Below, one piece after another: positions 1-8,159 of a stretch of DNA of 62,132 bases; position 1 is the stretch's first letter, and each line of letters opens with the position of its first letter. The stretch covers positions 1-62,132 of the forward strand of contig JAAUSF010000012.1 in the NCBI GenBank assembly GCA_012033255.1. The letters run 5' to 3'. The translations under genes and the position numbers were made by a program. The notes beneath the pieces were generated by a model that was not told where the DNA came from, did no database searches, and worked only from the letters and a program-made list of their open reading frames with translations. Source of the stretch: Cyanobacteria bacterium RU_5_0 (GTDB lineage Bacteria; Cyanobacteriota; Cyanobacteriia; Elainellales; Elainellaceae).

Positions 1-1
1 A

Positions 2-187
2 GCGGAGCAAGGAAAGACAGGATTTGTTCCTGCTATTGCTCGTTGGGTGATTGAGCGGTCGAATGCGTGGATGGAGCGGTGCAAAAGTTTGGTGAAGAAC
101 TTTGAGCGCACCTTATCCCATGCCAAGACCCAAATCGATCTTTGCTTCGTCAGGCTAATGCTGAAGCGACTTTCAGCCGTTTCCTGA
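2..187 (+). pseudogene. IS5-family transposase, C-terminal fragment (cut by window edge)
   Basis: An open frame enters from the left edge and ends at TGA 185-187. The visible 61 residues include the run RWVIERSNAWMERC and end in LMLKRLSAVS, the usual C-terminal region of IS5-type DDE transposases, where the last catalytic Glu lies in the W-x-x-E-R motif. Only the tail is visible, so it cannot be said whether the element is intact upstream. The following gene starts 50 bp later, so the IS end probably lies between 188 and 237. Confidence 0.75.
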
Positions 188-237
188 GATCTCAAATGGG
201 TTCTATACACCGTAATCGATCTGATTGAGATGCATCA

Positions 238-1056
238 ATGAAGCGCAAAGAGACGTTTAGCAAGCTAGAAACGTGGATTCAGAAAATTCCCACGTGGCTG
301 TTTGTAACCGGGACAGTGATCCTGCTGGCGATCGTGGCTCTATGGCTTGAAGTCGATGCGATTCATTCCTTTCGTGATGCAATTAAGGTGCTTTTCAAGA
401 ATGCAGAGTCGATCGCGATCGTTGCCGCCGTGATTCTCTTTTTTAAAGAAGCTCCCAACCGGAAAACACAAAAGCACTATGAAGCGTGGCAAGTAATCGA
501 TCGTGCCGCCGCCGCAAAAGTCCCAACTAGCTATGCACGGATTCAAGCCCTTCAAGATCTCAATGAAGATGGGGTTTCACTCGGCGGCATCAATCTGCCA
601 GGTGCCTATCTTCAAGACATCCAGTTGCAGGGAGCCATCTTAATCGGTGCTGACCTCTGTGGGGCTGATCTTGTTTGCGCTAACCTCAGCCGTGCTAATC
701 TCAGCCGCGCCAACCTTAGCCATGCCATCCTAATCGATGCCAACCTCAACAGAGCTAACCTTGGCGTAACTGACCTCAGCTATGCAATTCTCGGTATTGC
801 CAATCTGAGTGATGCCGATCTGAGTGATGCCGATCTCAGCCATGCCAATCTTTGTGACGCCGATCTCGACAGTGCCTTTCTCCACAATGCCAACCTCAGC
901 GATGCTGACCTCAATAGGGCTGACCTTAGCAGGGCTGATCTCAGTGGGGCTGACTTTAGACACGCGAAAAACCTGGCCCCAACTCAAATTAAATCTGCCC
1001 AAAACTGGGAATATGCGATCTATGATCAGGCGTTTCGCAAAGAATTGGGGTTATAG
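238..1056 (+). CDS. Membrane-anchored pentapeptide-repeat protein
   Basis: 272 aa. Two hydrophobic segments near residues 18-38 and 55-69 suggest an N-terminal membrane anchor. After a short linker, residues about 112-250 are a run of A(D/N)LSx pentapeptides, which fold as a right-handed quadrilateral beta-helix. The C-terminus (FRHAKNLAPTQIKSAQNWEYAIYD) is a cap common in cyanobacterial pentapeptide proteins. The function of these proteins is generally unknown; a scaffold or protein-binding role is inference. The ATG follows the transposase remnant with no clear operon partner. Confidence 0.85.
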   Translation: MKRKETFSKLETWIQKIPTWLFVTGTVILLAIVALWLEVDAIHSFRDAIKVLFKNAESIAIVAAVILFFKEAPNRKTQKHYEAWQVIDRAAAAKVPTSYARIQALQDLNEDGVSLGGINLPGAYLQDIQLQGAILIGADLCGADLVCANLSRANLSRANLSHAILIDANLNRANLGVTDLSYAILGIANLSDADLSDADLSHANLCDADLDSAFLHNANLSDADLNRADLSRADLSGADFRHAKNLAPTQIKSAQNWEYAIYDQAFRKELGL

Positions 1057-1153
1057 CGGTTCTCGGTGTTGCAATAGGATTCGTGTAGGGTGTTATCGCA
1101 GCGCCCAGTCTATTCTAGAGTAAGAACAAAACTGAACAAACGGCAGAACGATC

Positions 1154-1747
1154 GTGTCTACTCCCTCTCCTGCAATTTCCCAAACTCCGAAGCCTCACGC
1201 CCAAGAGCAATCTCAACGTCGCACATTCCGGCTTTCTCCCATCATCCGCCTCACTCTAATCCTGCTTTACGTGGCGCTGACTGCACCGCTTCCCTTCTTG
1301 GCGGATGCCACCGATGCGCCTGTCTCCTCGTCGCTGCTATGGGCAGGATTGACGATCGGCTTAATTGCCCTCTACGCTGCCCTCACTGAACGGGTGATCG
1401 TGGATGAACAAGCCATTCAAGTGACTTATCCGGTTTGGGTGCCTAAATTTTTCCGCCAAGGGTGGTTGCTGCCGTGGTCAGAGGTGCAAGCGTTGAAACC
1501 CCGATCGACCGGACAAGGGGGCATCGTCTACTACTTCCTTAGCCATTCCAACGACGCTTACCTGTTACCCATGCGAGTTGCCGGATTCGCAGAATTAGTG
1601 CGGCAAGTCCAAGCAAAAACCGGGATCGATACCACCGATGTGAAACCTCTGGCACAACCCTGGATGTATGTGATTTTGCTGATCTTTACTCTGCTACTGT
1701 TGGCGATCGACAGTTGGACAATCTGGGTAGCAGTAGGGCAAGGATGA
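1154..1747 (+). CDS. Conserved cyanobacterial membrane protein, PH-like domain
   Basis: 197 aa from a GTG start. A polar N-terminus is followed by two hydrophobic segments (about 30-48 and 58-78), a central soluble part (VIVDEQAIQVTYPVW, LPWSEVQALKPR) resembling bacterial PH-like membrane proteins, and a C-terminal TM (about 170-190). No enzymatic motif is visible. The stop codon TGA at 1745-1747 lies in the first unit of a heptamer tandem array, so the natural C-terminus may have been altered by repeat invasion. Function unknown. Confidence 0.7.
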   Translation: MSTPSPAISQTPKPHAQEQSQRRTFRLSPIIRLTLILLYVALTAPLPFLADATDAPVSSSLLWAGLTIGLIALYAALTERVIVDEQAIQVTYPVWVPKFFRQGWLLPWSEVQALKPRSTGQGGIVYYFLSHSNDAYLLPMRVAGFAELVRQVQAKTGIDTTDVKPLAQPWMYVILLIFTLLLLAIDSWTIWVAVGQG

Positions 1748-1913
1748 AGGGTGAAGAATGAAGAGTGAAGAGTGAAGAATGAAGAATGAAGAGTGAAGAA
1801 TGAAGGATGAAGGATGAAGGGTGAAGGATGAAGAGTGAAGAGTGAAGGATGAAGGGTGAAGGATGAAGAATGAAGAGTGAAGAATGAAGAGTGAAGAGTG
1901 AAGAATGAAGGAT
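1744..1913 (+). repeat. Long heptamer tandem repeat (RRTGAAG)n
   Basis: About 170 bp of nearly uninterrupted 7-bp units GAAGGAT, GAAGAAT, GAAGAGT and GAAGGGT, roughly two dozen copies. The array contains the stop codon of the upstream membrane protein and the start codon of the downstream ABC ATPase. It belongs to the short tandemly repeated repetitive (STRR) class known from cyanobacterial genomes. Shorter copies of the same repeat occur at 30509-30530, 31331-31361 and 41578-41606 and inside the copper ATPase gene. Confidence 0.95.
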
Positions 1914-2654
1914 GAGGCGCAGTTATCGTTGGAGCAGGTTAGTCTTAGGGTTGGGATTGGGGCACATTATCTATTGCAAGATGTTTCGTTTAATGTGGAT
2001 CAAGGCGATCGACTGGCGATCGTAGGGGTTTCAGGTGCGGGAAAAACGTCTTTGTTGCGAGTGCTAAATCGATTAACTGAAGTTAGCGAAGGCAAAATTT
2101 ATTTTGAAAATCAAGAAATCCGTCAGATTCCGGTGATTCAATTGCGCCAGCAAATTACACTTGTCCCGCAGGAATCAAAATTACTGGGAATGACGGTGCA
2201 GCAAGCGTTAGCCTATCCGTTGGTGCTGCGAGGAATTCCCCAAACAACGATTCAGCAACGGCTCAAAGCCCTGATGGAGAAATTGCATATTCCTGAAGAG
2301 TGGTTGGAGCGATCGGAAGTGCAGCTTTCTGTGGGTCAACGACAATGGGTGGCGATCGCCCGTGCCCTGATGATTCAGCCCAAGATTCTGCTGCTAGATG
2401 AGCCAACCTCCGCTCTAGATGCAGGTAAAGGAACGCACTTGGTGAACATTCTGACCGACCTGGCACAAAACCACCAAACTACAGTTGTAATGGTCAATCA
2501 TCAGCTAGAGATCGCAGAACAGTTTTGTACCCGGCTTCTCCATCTGCAACGCGGCAACGTTTTACAAGACTCTTCTAGCCATCAAGTAGACTGGAACGCG
2601 CTGAAACAGACTTTAATTGATGCTGAAACCCAGGAATCTGAAGAATGGGGATAA
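1905..2654 (+). CDS. Orphan ABC transporter ATP-binding protein
   Basis: 249 aa. Walker A GVSGAGKTS at 41-49, signature LSVGQRQ at 141-147, Walker B ILLLDEPTSALD at 161-172, and the switch His in MVNHQ. Overall it resembles FetA/YbbL-type or phosphate/amino-acid importer ATPases. No permease or binding protein is adjacent, so substrate and direction are unknown. The start codon lies inside the heptamer array; the fold only needs residues from about 7 onward, so the first residues (MKDEAQ) are partly repeat-derived. Confidence 0.85.
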   Translation: MKDEAQLSLEQVSLRVGIGAHYLLQDVSFNVDQGDRLAIVGVSGAGKTSLLRVLNRLTEVSEGKIYFENQEIRQIPVIQLRQQITLVPQESKLLGMTVQQALAYPLVLRGIPQTTIQQRLKALMEKLHIPEEWLERSEVQLSVGQRQWVAIARALMIQPKILLLDEPTSALDAGKGTHLVNILTDLAQNHQTTVVMVNHQLEIAEQFCTRLLHLQRGNVLQDSSSHQVDWNALKQTLIDAETQESEEWG

Positions 2655-2786
2655 GAAGGGTGAAAAACGCGAGTTCGATGTCAAACTTATGTTGAAAAAT
2701 ATCCAAAATTGATCACACGAGATAGAATCTAGGTGCCTTCAGCCTATATAAAAATAGAAAGGGCTATCTGGAGGCTAAAGCCAGTT

Positions 2787-4283
2787 ATGGCTGACTCGCA
2801 TCAAAAATATCTCGAAATCGTTAAGTACTTCGTCACAAATGGCAAGGGCAGAATCACGCCGGATGAGCGTTTGCTTTTGGACAGACAGCGCGACTTGCTT
2901 AAATTGCCGATCGAAGAAGCCAATGCGATCGAGAAGCAAGTCCTGTATGCTTACCAAGTGCCAATGGAAAAACGCCAGCCATCCCCTCAGCCGCCTGCCC
3001 CAGAAGATACTCTCACGAGCCAACCTCGGCCTGTTGTAGATCGTGATCAAACGGCTCAGCCAACGGAACCGCCAGTCGATCGGGTGCCTGGAAGTAATTT
3101 GCCTGAGAGTAGCTTAAATTATGCCGAAAAACTCGATCGCTATAGGCGTGAATTTGGACAAGCGATTCGCCTAAAATTTCCGCCGGATGACCGTCTACGA
3201 ACCGCGCTGAGAACTTTACAGCGATCGTTGAACCTGCGAGATGAAGATGTGACGCAGGTTGAAACAGAACTCACCGCAGAACTTCAAGATTTTCAAGAAG
3301 CCCAACAGGAAAAACGCAAGTGGTATGAGGAAGAATTTTCTCAGGCGATCGACGAACAGATGCCTTTCAGTGAAACAACTGCAACTCGGCTAAAGCAATT
3401 GCAACGGCAACTTGGACTTGACAGTGATGATTTGCTTCAAATTGAGCGACAAGTTTTCTCCTCAAAACTCATCGATCAATCCTCGATACCATCTCAAACC
3501 GCTTCAAATGATCGATCGCCAACTCAGTCTGCTGACCATCCAGCAAAGTCACAAGACTATGCGGAAGAAACGGTGTTAGAGAATTTCTTTGATGAGGATT
3601 TCTTTGAGTCACCCCCTACCCAATTATCTACCCAATTGCCTCCTAGTCAGCCTCAAGATTCTGAACCACCCACCGATCGACTCGAACCTACCCAACTTCA
3701 GTCCATTTCAACTCAACCACCCATACCGCCGAGGGCAATCACGACGCTCCCTGACTATTACTCAACTCTCGTTGACCGATTACAAGCTCGTCAATGGAAG
3801 GGAGCCGATGAAGCAACACTGGCGTTAATGTTGAAAATCAGCGATCGCGAACAAGAAGGATGGCTAGATGCGACGGCAATTACCAACTTCCCATGTGAAG
3901 ACTTACACCGAATCGATCGACTCTGGGGCGAACACAGCAACGAACAATTTAGCTTGACAATTCAATCGCGCCTCTACTCGGCTGCCCCCCTTCCCAGAGC
4001 AAACCGCCTGACTCAACACCGCGCCAGTTATGAACGGGCATTGGCATTTAGCAAGCAGGTGAAATGGTGGCAACCCAAAGGCGAATTTTATAAGTATTAC
4101 AATCAGCTAACCTTCAGCAACGAAGCTCCTGACGGACACTTCCCCGCCCTATGGTTTTGGGTTATTCCGTGGTGGAGAGCGTTGCAATTTGGTGGAATTG
4201 GCTCCAGTCGGGGGGGATGTAGCATTGATGAACAAATCATTTCTGCCTTCATGACAAAGCTTCAGCAATGCGAAATTGCCTGA
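2787..4283 (+). CDS. GUN4-domain protein with three N-terminal helical repeats
   Basis: 498 aa. The C-terminal ~170 residues carry GUN4 hallmarks (LQARQWKGADEAT, FPCEDLHRIDRLW, GEFYKYYNQLTFSNEAPDGH). GUN4 binds porphyrins and stimulates Mg-chelatase, but cyanobacteria have several multidomain GUN4 paralogues of unknown role, and this is one. The N-terminal half has three related ~50-residue modules (consensus YxxxFxxAI...LxxLQxxLxL...D...IExxV) joined by Pro/Gln-rich linkers. The ATG at 2787 is preferred to the upstream GTG at 2733 because GGAGG precedes it by 13 nt. Confidence 0.85.
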   Translation: MADSHQKYLEIVKYFVTNGKGRITPDERLLLDRQRDLLKLPIEEANAIEKQVLYAYQVPMEKRQPSPQPPAPEDTLTSQPRPVVDRDQTAQPTEPPVDRVPGSNLPESSLNYAEKLDRYRREFGQAIRLKFPPDDRLRTALRTLQRSLNLRDEDVTQVETELTAELQDFQEAQQEKRKWYEEEFSQAIDEQMPFSETTATRLKQLQRQLGLDSDDLLQIERQVFSSKLIDQSSIPSQTASNDRSPTQSADHPAKSQDYAEETVLENFFDEDFFESPPTQLSTQLPPSQPQDSEPPTDRLEPTQLQSISTQPPIPPRAITTLPDYYSTLVDRLQARQWKGADEATLALMLKISDREQEGWLDATAITNFPCEDLHRIDRLWGEHSNEQFSLTIQSRLYSAAPLPRANRLTQHRASYERALAFSKQVKWWQPKGEFYKYYNQLTFSNEAPDGHFPALWFWVIPWWRALQFGGIGSSRGGCSIDEQIISAFMTKLQQCEIA

Positions 4284-4335
4284 CTTATTGACCTGATTGA
4301 TGTAACGCCATGCGCTACTTTTTTACATCACTTGT

Positions 4336-4387
4336 GGGATGGGCGTCCTGCCCGTCTCACTCAGGGCAGGCAAGATGCTTACCCTAC
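4336..4387. repeat. Dispersed palindromic repeat (GGCAAGATGCxTACCC family)
   Basis: The segment GATGGGCGTCCTGCCCGTCT followed by GGGCAGGCAAGATGCTTACC has internal dyad symmetry. It reappears in inverted orientation at 31715-31767 (GGGGTAGGCAAGATGCCCGC ... GGGCGAGACGCCCATCCC). Such GC-rich palindromes are typical interspersed repeats of cyanobacterial intergenic DNA. Confidence 0.7.
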
Positions 4388-4510
4388 ATGAAATCAACGC
4401 TTACAGCCGTGAAGTTGCATATCGCATTATGTATTGTCCTTAATCTTTAGTGCTTAACCTTGTGATACTAATAACCAATGACCAGTAACCCGTGATTAAT
4501 AACTCAAACT

Positions 4511-5305
4511 ATGCCAGACCCACAACCAACTCTTTTGGCACTTGATTTTGATGGAGTGATATGTGACGGGCTGATTGAATATTTTCAGACCGCTTGGAAA
4601 GCCTACTGCCATATCTGGGCACCCGTGGACGAAACTCCTCCAGATGGATTAGCTGAACAGTTTTATCGCTTGCGTCCGGTGGTGGAATCAGGGTGGGAAA
4701 TGCCCCTATTGCTGCGATCGATTCTGTTGGGTGTTCCTGAATCAGAAATCTTGGCAAACTGGGGAACGATCGCATTGCAACACGCTCAAGAAACGACGCT
4801 CACCTCTACTGACCTCGCTGCTAAAGTGGATCAGATTCGGGACGAATGGATTGCCGCCGATCTAACGCATTGGCTAGCGCAGCATCGCTTCTATCCAGGA
4901 GTACTCGATCGCTTACGAACCACCCTTACTAGTTCAGTATGTCCATTCATCATCTCTACCAAGGAAGGGCGATTTGTCCGTCAATTGCTCCAACGGCAGC
5001 AGGTTGAGATGCCAGAATCACAAATTTTTGGCAAAGAAGTGCGGCAACCCAAAGCCCAAACTCTGCGCGATTTGATTTACCAGTTCAGTAAAGATACGGA
5101 AAATCCTGTAGAAGTTTGGTTTATTGAAGATCGCTTAAAAACCTTGCAATCGATCAAAACTCAACCTGATTTGGACACTGTCAAACTGTTCTTAGCCGAT
5201 TGGGGCTACAACACACTCAGCGATCGAGAAATGGCACAACAAGACGATCGAATCTATCTTTTATCGTTGATAGCGTTTTCTCAAGCCTTTTCCAGTTGGC
5301 TGTGA
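4511..5305 (+). CDS. HAD-superfamily hydrolase
   Basis: 264 aa. Motif I LDFDGVICDG (nucleophile Asp12, acid/base Asp14), a helical cap around 20-130, motif II Ser in FIISTKEGR, and motif IV as WFIEDRLKTL. This fits a phosphoglycolate-phosphatase-like HAD enzyme of subfamily I with an inserted cap. The substrate cannot be read from sequence; small phosphorylated metabolites are usual. It stands alone between long intergenic regions. Confidence 0.85.
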   Translation: MPDPQPTLLALDFDGVICDGLIEYFQTAWKAYCHIWAPVDETPPDGLAEQFYRLRPVVESGWEMPLLLRSILLGVPESEILANWGTIALQHAQETTLTSTDLAAKVDQIRDEWIAADLTHWLAQHRFYPGVLDRLRTTLTSSVCPFIISTKEGRFVRQLLQRQQVEMPESQIFGKEVRQPKAQTLRDLIYQFSKDTENPVEVWFIEDRLKTLQSIKTQPDLDTVKLFLADWGYNTLSDREMAQQDDRIYLLSLIAFSQAFSSWL

Positions 5306-6134
5306 AATCAGTAGAGATAGTGGCTTGTAGTGTCTGCTTTAGCAGGCAAATACTGACTGAAGTTAGTACTACGAACCGCTTATTTTTTCAAGCATCCGTA
5401 TAAGATCTTGTTCGACAACTTAGAGCAAGATTTATTACTCCTGAATTACGGGAATTTCAATTACCCATAGACTGAGTAATCATACTAAAAATATTTTCTC
5501 AGTAAGAGATTGTTAACTTATTTACTTCAATCATACTGAACAAAAAAGTAAAAACTCTTTGGCGAAGTATAAATCTATTATTAAGCCGTTTGATTAGATG
5601 TAAATCTAGATTTAAAAATTGGGAAAGTAGGATTAGTCGTATCCTACAAAACCAACCATATGTTTGATTTGTTGGTTAACTTTCTCACTGGAGCAGCGTG
5701 TACTGATAACTACTTGTATCCATTAAGAGGTGACAGTTACTCATTTATAAGGTGATCTAGCGAGTTGGTTTAACAACTGACCACCGCCTCTTCGGAGCAA
5801 TTGTATTGAATAAAACGCGGTCATTCATTGCTTAAAAACATCGCTAAAAACTGATTTAAAGTCCTCGTGAAGAAACCCCCAACTCCTCACAGAGAATTTA
5901 TGAAAGACTACCTTAGAAAGTGATGGAATAGTGCTATTTATAAAGTACTGGGTAATCTTAAATCCTTTCGGATTATGTTCAGCTAGTTAGCGGATCTGCT
6001 TCATTTTTTGGGAATGCTAGGTTACAAGTATCTAAACGACACAAATTTTCTTTATAAGCGTCTCTATTCCAAACACACCTGGCCAACCTAAATCATCTCA
6101 CCAGGAGCTACCACTAGAAGCCACCATAAGGCGC
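5306..6134. other. AT-rich 829-bp intergenic region, no gene recognised
   Basis: No ORF with recognisable coding character. Positions 5325-5380 hold an interspersed-repeat-like segment (TAGTGTCTGCTTTAGCAGGC and a following ACTGACTGAAGTTAGTAC palindrome). A small hairpin AATCC-TTTC-GGATT lies near 5960-5974. The length and AT-richness would suit a long leader or small RNA upstream of the next gene, but nothing specific was identified. Confidence 0.4.
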
Positions 6135-6485
6135 TTGCTCGATCGTGTGTTTGACCTGTCTCTGACTGAATCTCTTACTGCGGCACAGCAGGTGCTGTTA
6201 CTTCAAATGAAATCCAATTCTTTAGAGCGTGAACCGATTAGTCCTGAGTTTGCTGTTTATGATTGCGAGATTCGCCTTAAGTTTAGGCTAATTGAGGAAA
6301 AGCACGTGTTACACGATCGTGAACGGCTTCTGGAAATGCTACTAGATGCTTTTTCCTATGGTGCAGATGACTTTCTAGAACCCGTTGATACTCACGTTGA
6401 GACTCAAGAGCTTTCTGAAGTAGACGCTTCTCCGCAAATGCGCCGTCAGTTAATTCGCCTCCGCAACTCCAGAGAAACAACCTGA
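6135..6485 (+). CDS. Hypothetical protein
   Basis: 116 aa from a TTG start (MLDRVFDLSLTESLTAAQQV), with a purine stretch CATAAGG just upstream. It is acidic, soluble and predicted mostly helical, with no signal peptide and no known domain. A later ATG (residue 26, MKSNSLERE) is possible but would remove the hydrophobic-patterned N-terminal helix. It ends 66 bp before the convergent epimerase gene. No family was recognised. Confidence 0.55.
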   Translation: MLDRVFDLSLTESLTAAQQVLLLQMKSNSLEREPISPEFAVYDCEIRLKFRLIEEKHVLHDRERLLEMLLDAFSYGADDFLEPVDTHVETQELSEVDASPQMRRQLIRLRNSRETT

Positions 6486-6551
6486 GATAAGCTTTTGCAG
6501 GCTCCTAGTTGAAATTGCTATATTTAGGCGTTTGACAGCCCGTGTTCGTCG

Positions 6552-7481
6552 TTACGCCTCACTTAAGATTTGCTCTAAAGCTGGTTTGACAGTAGAGTAT
6601 TGATACTCAAATCCCGAAGCTTGGGTTCGTTTGGGCAGAACTTGTTGACCCTCCAAGACAACTTTGGCAGCATCTCCTAACAGCATCTCTAACGCAAAAT
6701 TGGGGACTGGTAACCACGAAGGACGCTTCATCACCTGACCCATTGCCTGACAGAATTCTGTCATCCGAACTGGATTAGGAGCCGTTGCATTAAAAACACC
6801 TTCTAAGTTTGGCTGAGTCAATGCTTTGAGAATTAGGTTAACGAAGTCGTCGCGATGAATCCAGGAGAACCACTGGCGACCCCCCCCAATTGGACCTCCA
6901 GCATATAGACGAAAGGGTGGCAGCATTTTCGCGATCGCGCCTCCCATTCCCAAAACAATGCCAGTTCGCAGGATCACCAATCGAGTTCCTACCTCTTTGA
7001 CCTTCTCCGCTTCCGCCTCCCAAGCCTGACAAACCTGTGCCAGAAAATCCTCTCCAGATGGGCTGGATTCATCAAATGTCATGGTTTCGCTGGTGCCGTA
7101 GTAGCCGATCGCGGATGAATTCACTAACACGGAAGGCTTCGGATCGGTTTTAGCAATTGCCTCCACAATTTTCTGTGTTCCGACCTTACGACTATCCAGA
7201 ATTTCCTGCTTGCGCTCAGGTGTCCAGCGACTTTCAGCGATCGGTGCCCCTGCCAAATTTACAACCCCATCCCATCCTGCAAGGGCCGCTTGCCAATCTC
7301 CGGATTCTAACGGTGAATAGGCAATAATCTCTACCTTGGGAAAAGCGACCGACGGGAACACCCGCTTCGCTCGATTTGGATCGCGAGTTAGCACCAAAAC
7401 AGAGTGCCCCTCTTCTTGAAGCCGCTCTACTAGCCGACTCCCAACAAATCCTGTTGCCCCTGTCACAGCTACTTTCATCAT
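6552..7481 (-). CDS. TIGR01777-family NAD(P)-dependent epimerase
   Basis: 309 aa. Rossmann fold with GATGFVG at 8-14, the YYG segment (IGYYGTSETMTFDESS) holding the catalytic Tyr region of extended SDRs, and a C-terminal DUF1731-like tail (LPVPNFALEMLLGDAAKVVLEGQQVLPKRT), matching YfcH/SulA-like epimerases. The substrate is unknown. The start is 2 bp downstream of the psb28-2 stop, so the two genes are probably co-transcribed. A start one codon later (7478) is equally possible. Confidence 0.9.
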   Translation of the reverse strand: MMKVAVTGATGFVGSRLVERLQEEGHSVLVLTRDPNRAKRVFPSVAFPKVEIIAYSPLESGDWQAALAGWDGVVNLAGAPIAESRWTPERKQEILDSRKVGTQKIVEAIAKTDPKPSVLVNSSAIGYYGTSETMTFDESSPSGEDFLAQVCQAWEAEAEKVKEVGTRLVILRTGIVLGMGGAIAKMLPPFRLYAGGPIGGGRQWFSWIHRDDFVNLILKALTQPNLEGVFNATAPNPVRMTEFCQAMGQVMKRPSWLPVPNFALEMLLGDAAKVVLEGQQVLPKRTQASGFEYQYSTVKPALEQILSEA

Positions 7482-7483
7482 TC

Positions 7484-7867
7484 CTAACTCCTGTCGCTAC
7501 CTGACTCGCCATACGCCATCCCATTTGCCTCTGCATAGCGGCGCATAAATCGCATGAATCGCTCCCAGTGGTCTTCCCGATCGACTTCAAATCGACATTC
7601 CACACGCTGCAAATCGTCTCCCTCCGAACCGCCGAAAACAAACTGTACAGAAGATGGCTCAATGCTGATACTCCCTTCTTGATCCGTCAGAAGCAGAGCA
7701 TTTGCAAAACGCTTGGTATAACTTCTGAACCGCTCGATCGACTTCAGTGACTCAAACGTCATCAAAACCGATCGCACCCCTGTCTGCCGATTTTGCCGCA
7801 AACTCACATTATTGAGTTCTTCTGGGACACCTTCAAAAAACTGAATCGAGGGAATGGGGTCGGTCAT
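7484..7867 (-). CDS. psb28-2: Photosystem II assembly protein Psb28-2
   Basis: 127 aa. SIQFFEGVPEELNNVSLRQN at the N-terminus and ERFMRFMRRYAEANGMAYGES at the C-terminus are diagnostic of Psb28. The reading SSVQFVFGGSEGDDLQRVEC matches the Psb28-2 paralogue better than Psb28-1. Psb28 proteins bind the cytoplasmic face of CP47-containing PSII assembly intermediates (RC47 and early PSII). It is the first gene of a likely two-gene unit with the epimerase. Its promoter region is occupied by a MITE-like element 50 bp upstream. Confidence 0.9.
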   Translation of the reverse strand: MTDPIPSIQFFEGVPEELNNVSLRQNRQTGVRSVLMTFESLKSIERFRSYTKRFANALLLTDQEGSISIEPSSVQFVFGGSEGDDLQRVECRFEVDREDHWERFMRFMRRYAEANGMAYGESGSDRS

Positions 7868-7917
7868 AAGAATTTAACAAAGCTGTAAATTTAGTATAAA
7901 ACCGTAAGGGTTCTAAA

Positions 7918-8118
7918 CTACCCCTGTTAAGGTGAACAAATGATCTATCCAGACTCCCTAAGCTTTCCAGCGATCGGCGAGCAAAATTGAACATTTGAAA
8001 CTGGAACAGTCTTATTCTCGTTTTCGGAGGAAATATTCAGGTAGACTCTCAAACCCTTATTCTTACGTTGAAGACCAGGATAGTTTTTTAGTACAAATGC
8101 TCACCTTAACAGGGGTAG
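7918..8118. mobile_element. 201-bp MITE-like element with 18-bp perfect TIRs and 9-bp TSD
   Basis: CTACCCCTGTTAAGGTGA (7918-7935) is perfectly inverted at 8101-8118. The element is bracketed by the direct repeat GGTTCTAAA at 7909-7917 and 8119-8127, a 9-bp target-site duplication. The interior has no ORF. This is the structure of a non-autonomous DNA transposon; the parent IS family is not recognised. It inserted 50 bp upstream of the psb28-2 start codon. Confidence 0.9.
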
Positions 8119-8159
8119 GGTTCTAAACCCATTTCTCAGCTTTTCTCACCGAAAACGGG

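Noticed and set aside
730-1002. Minus-strand ORF over the pentapeptide repeats
   Set aside because: The antisense of a regular GCx-GAx-CTx repeat is naturally open; it has no independent support.
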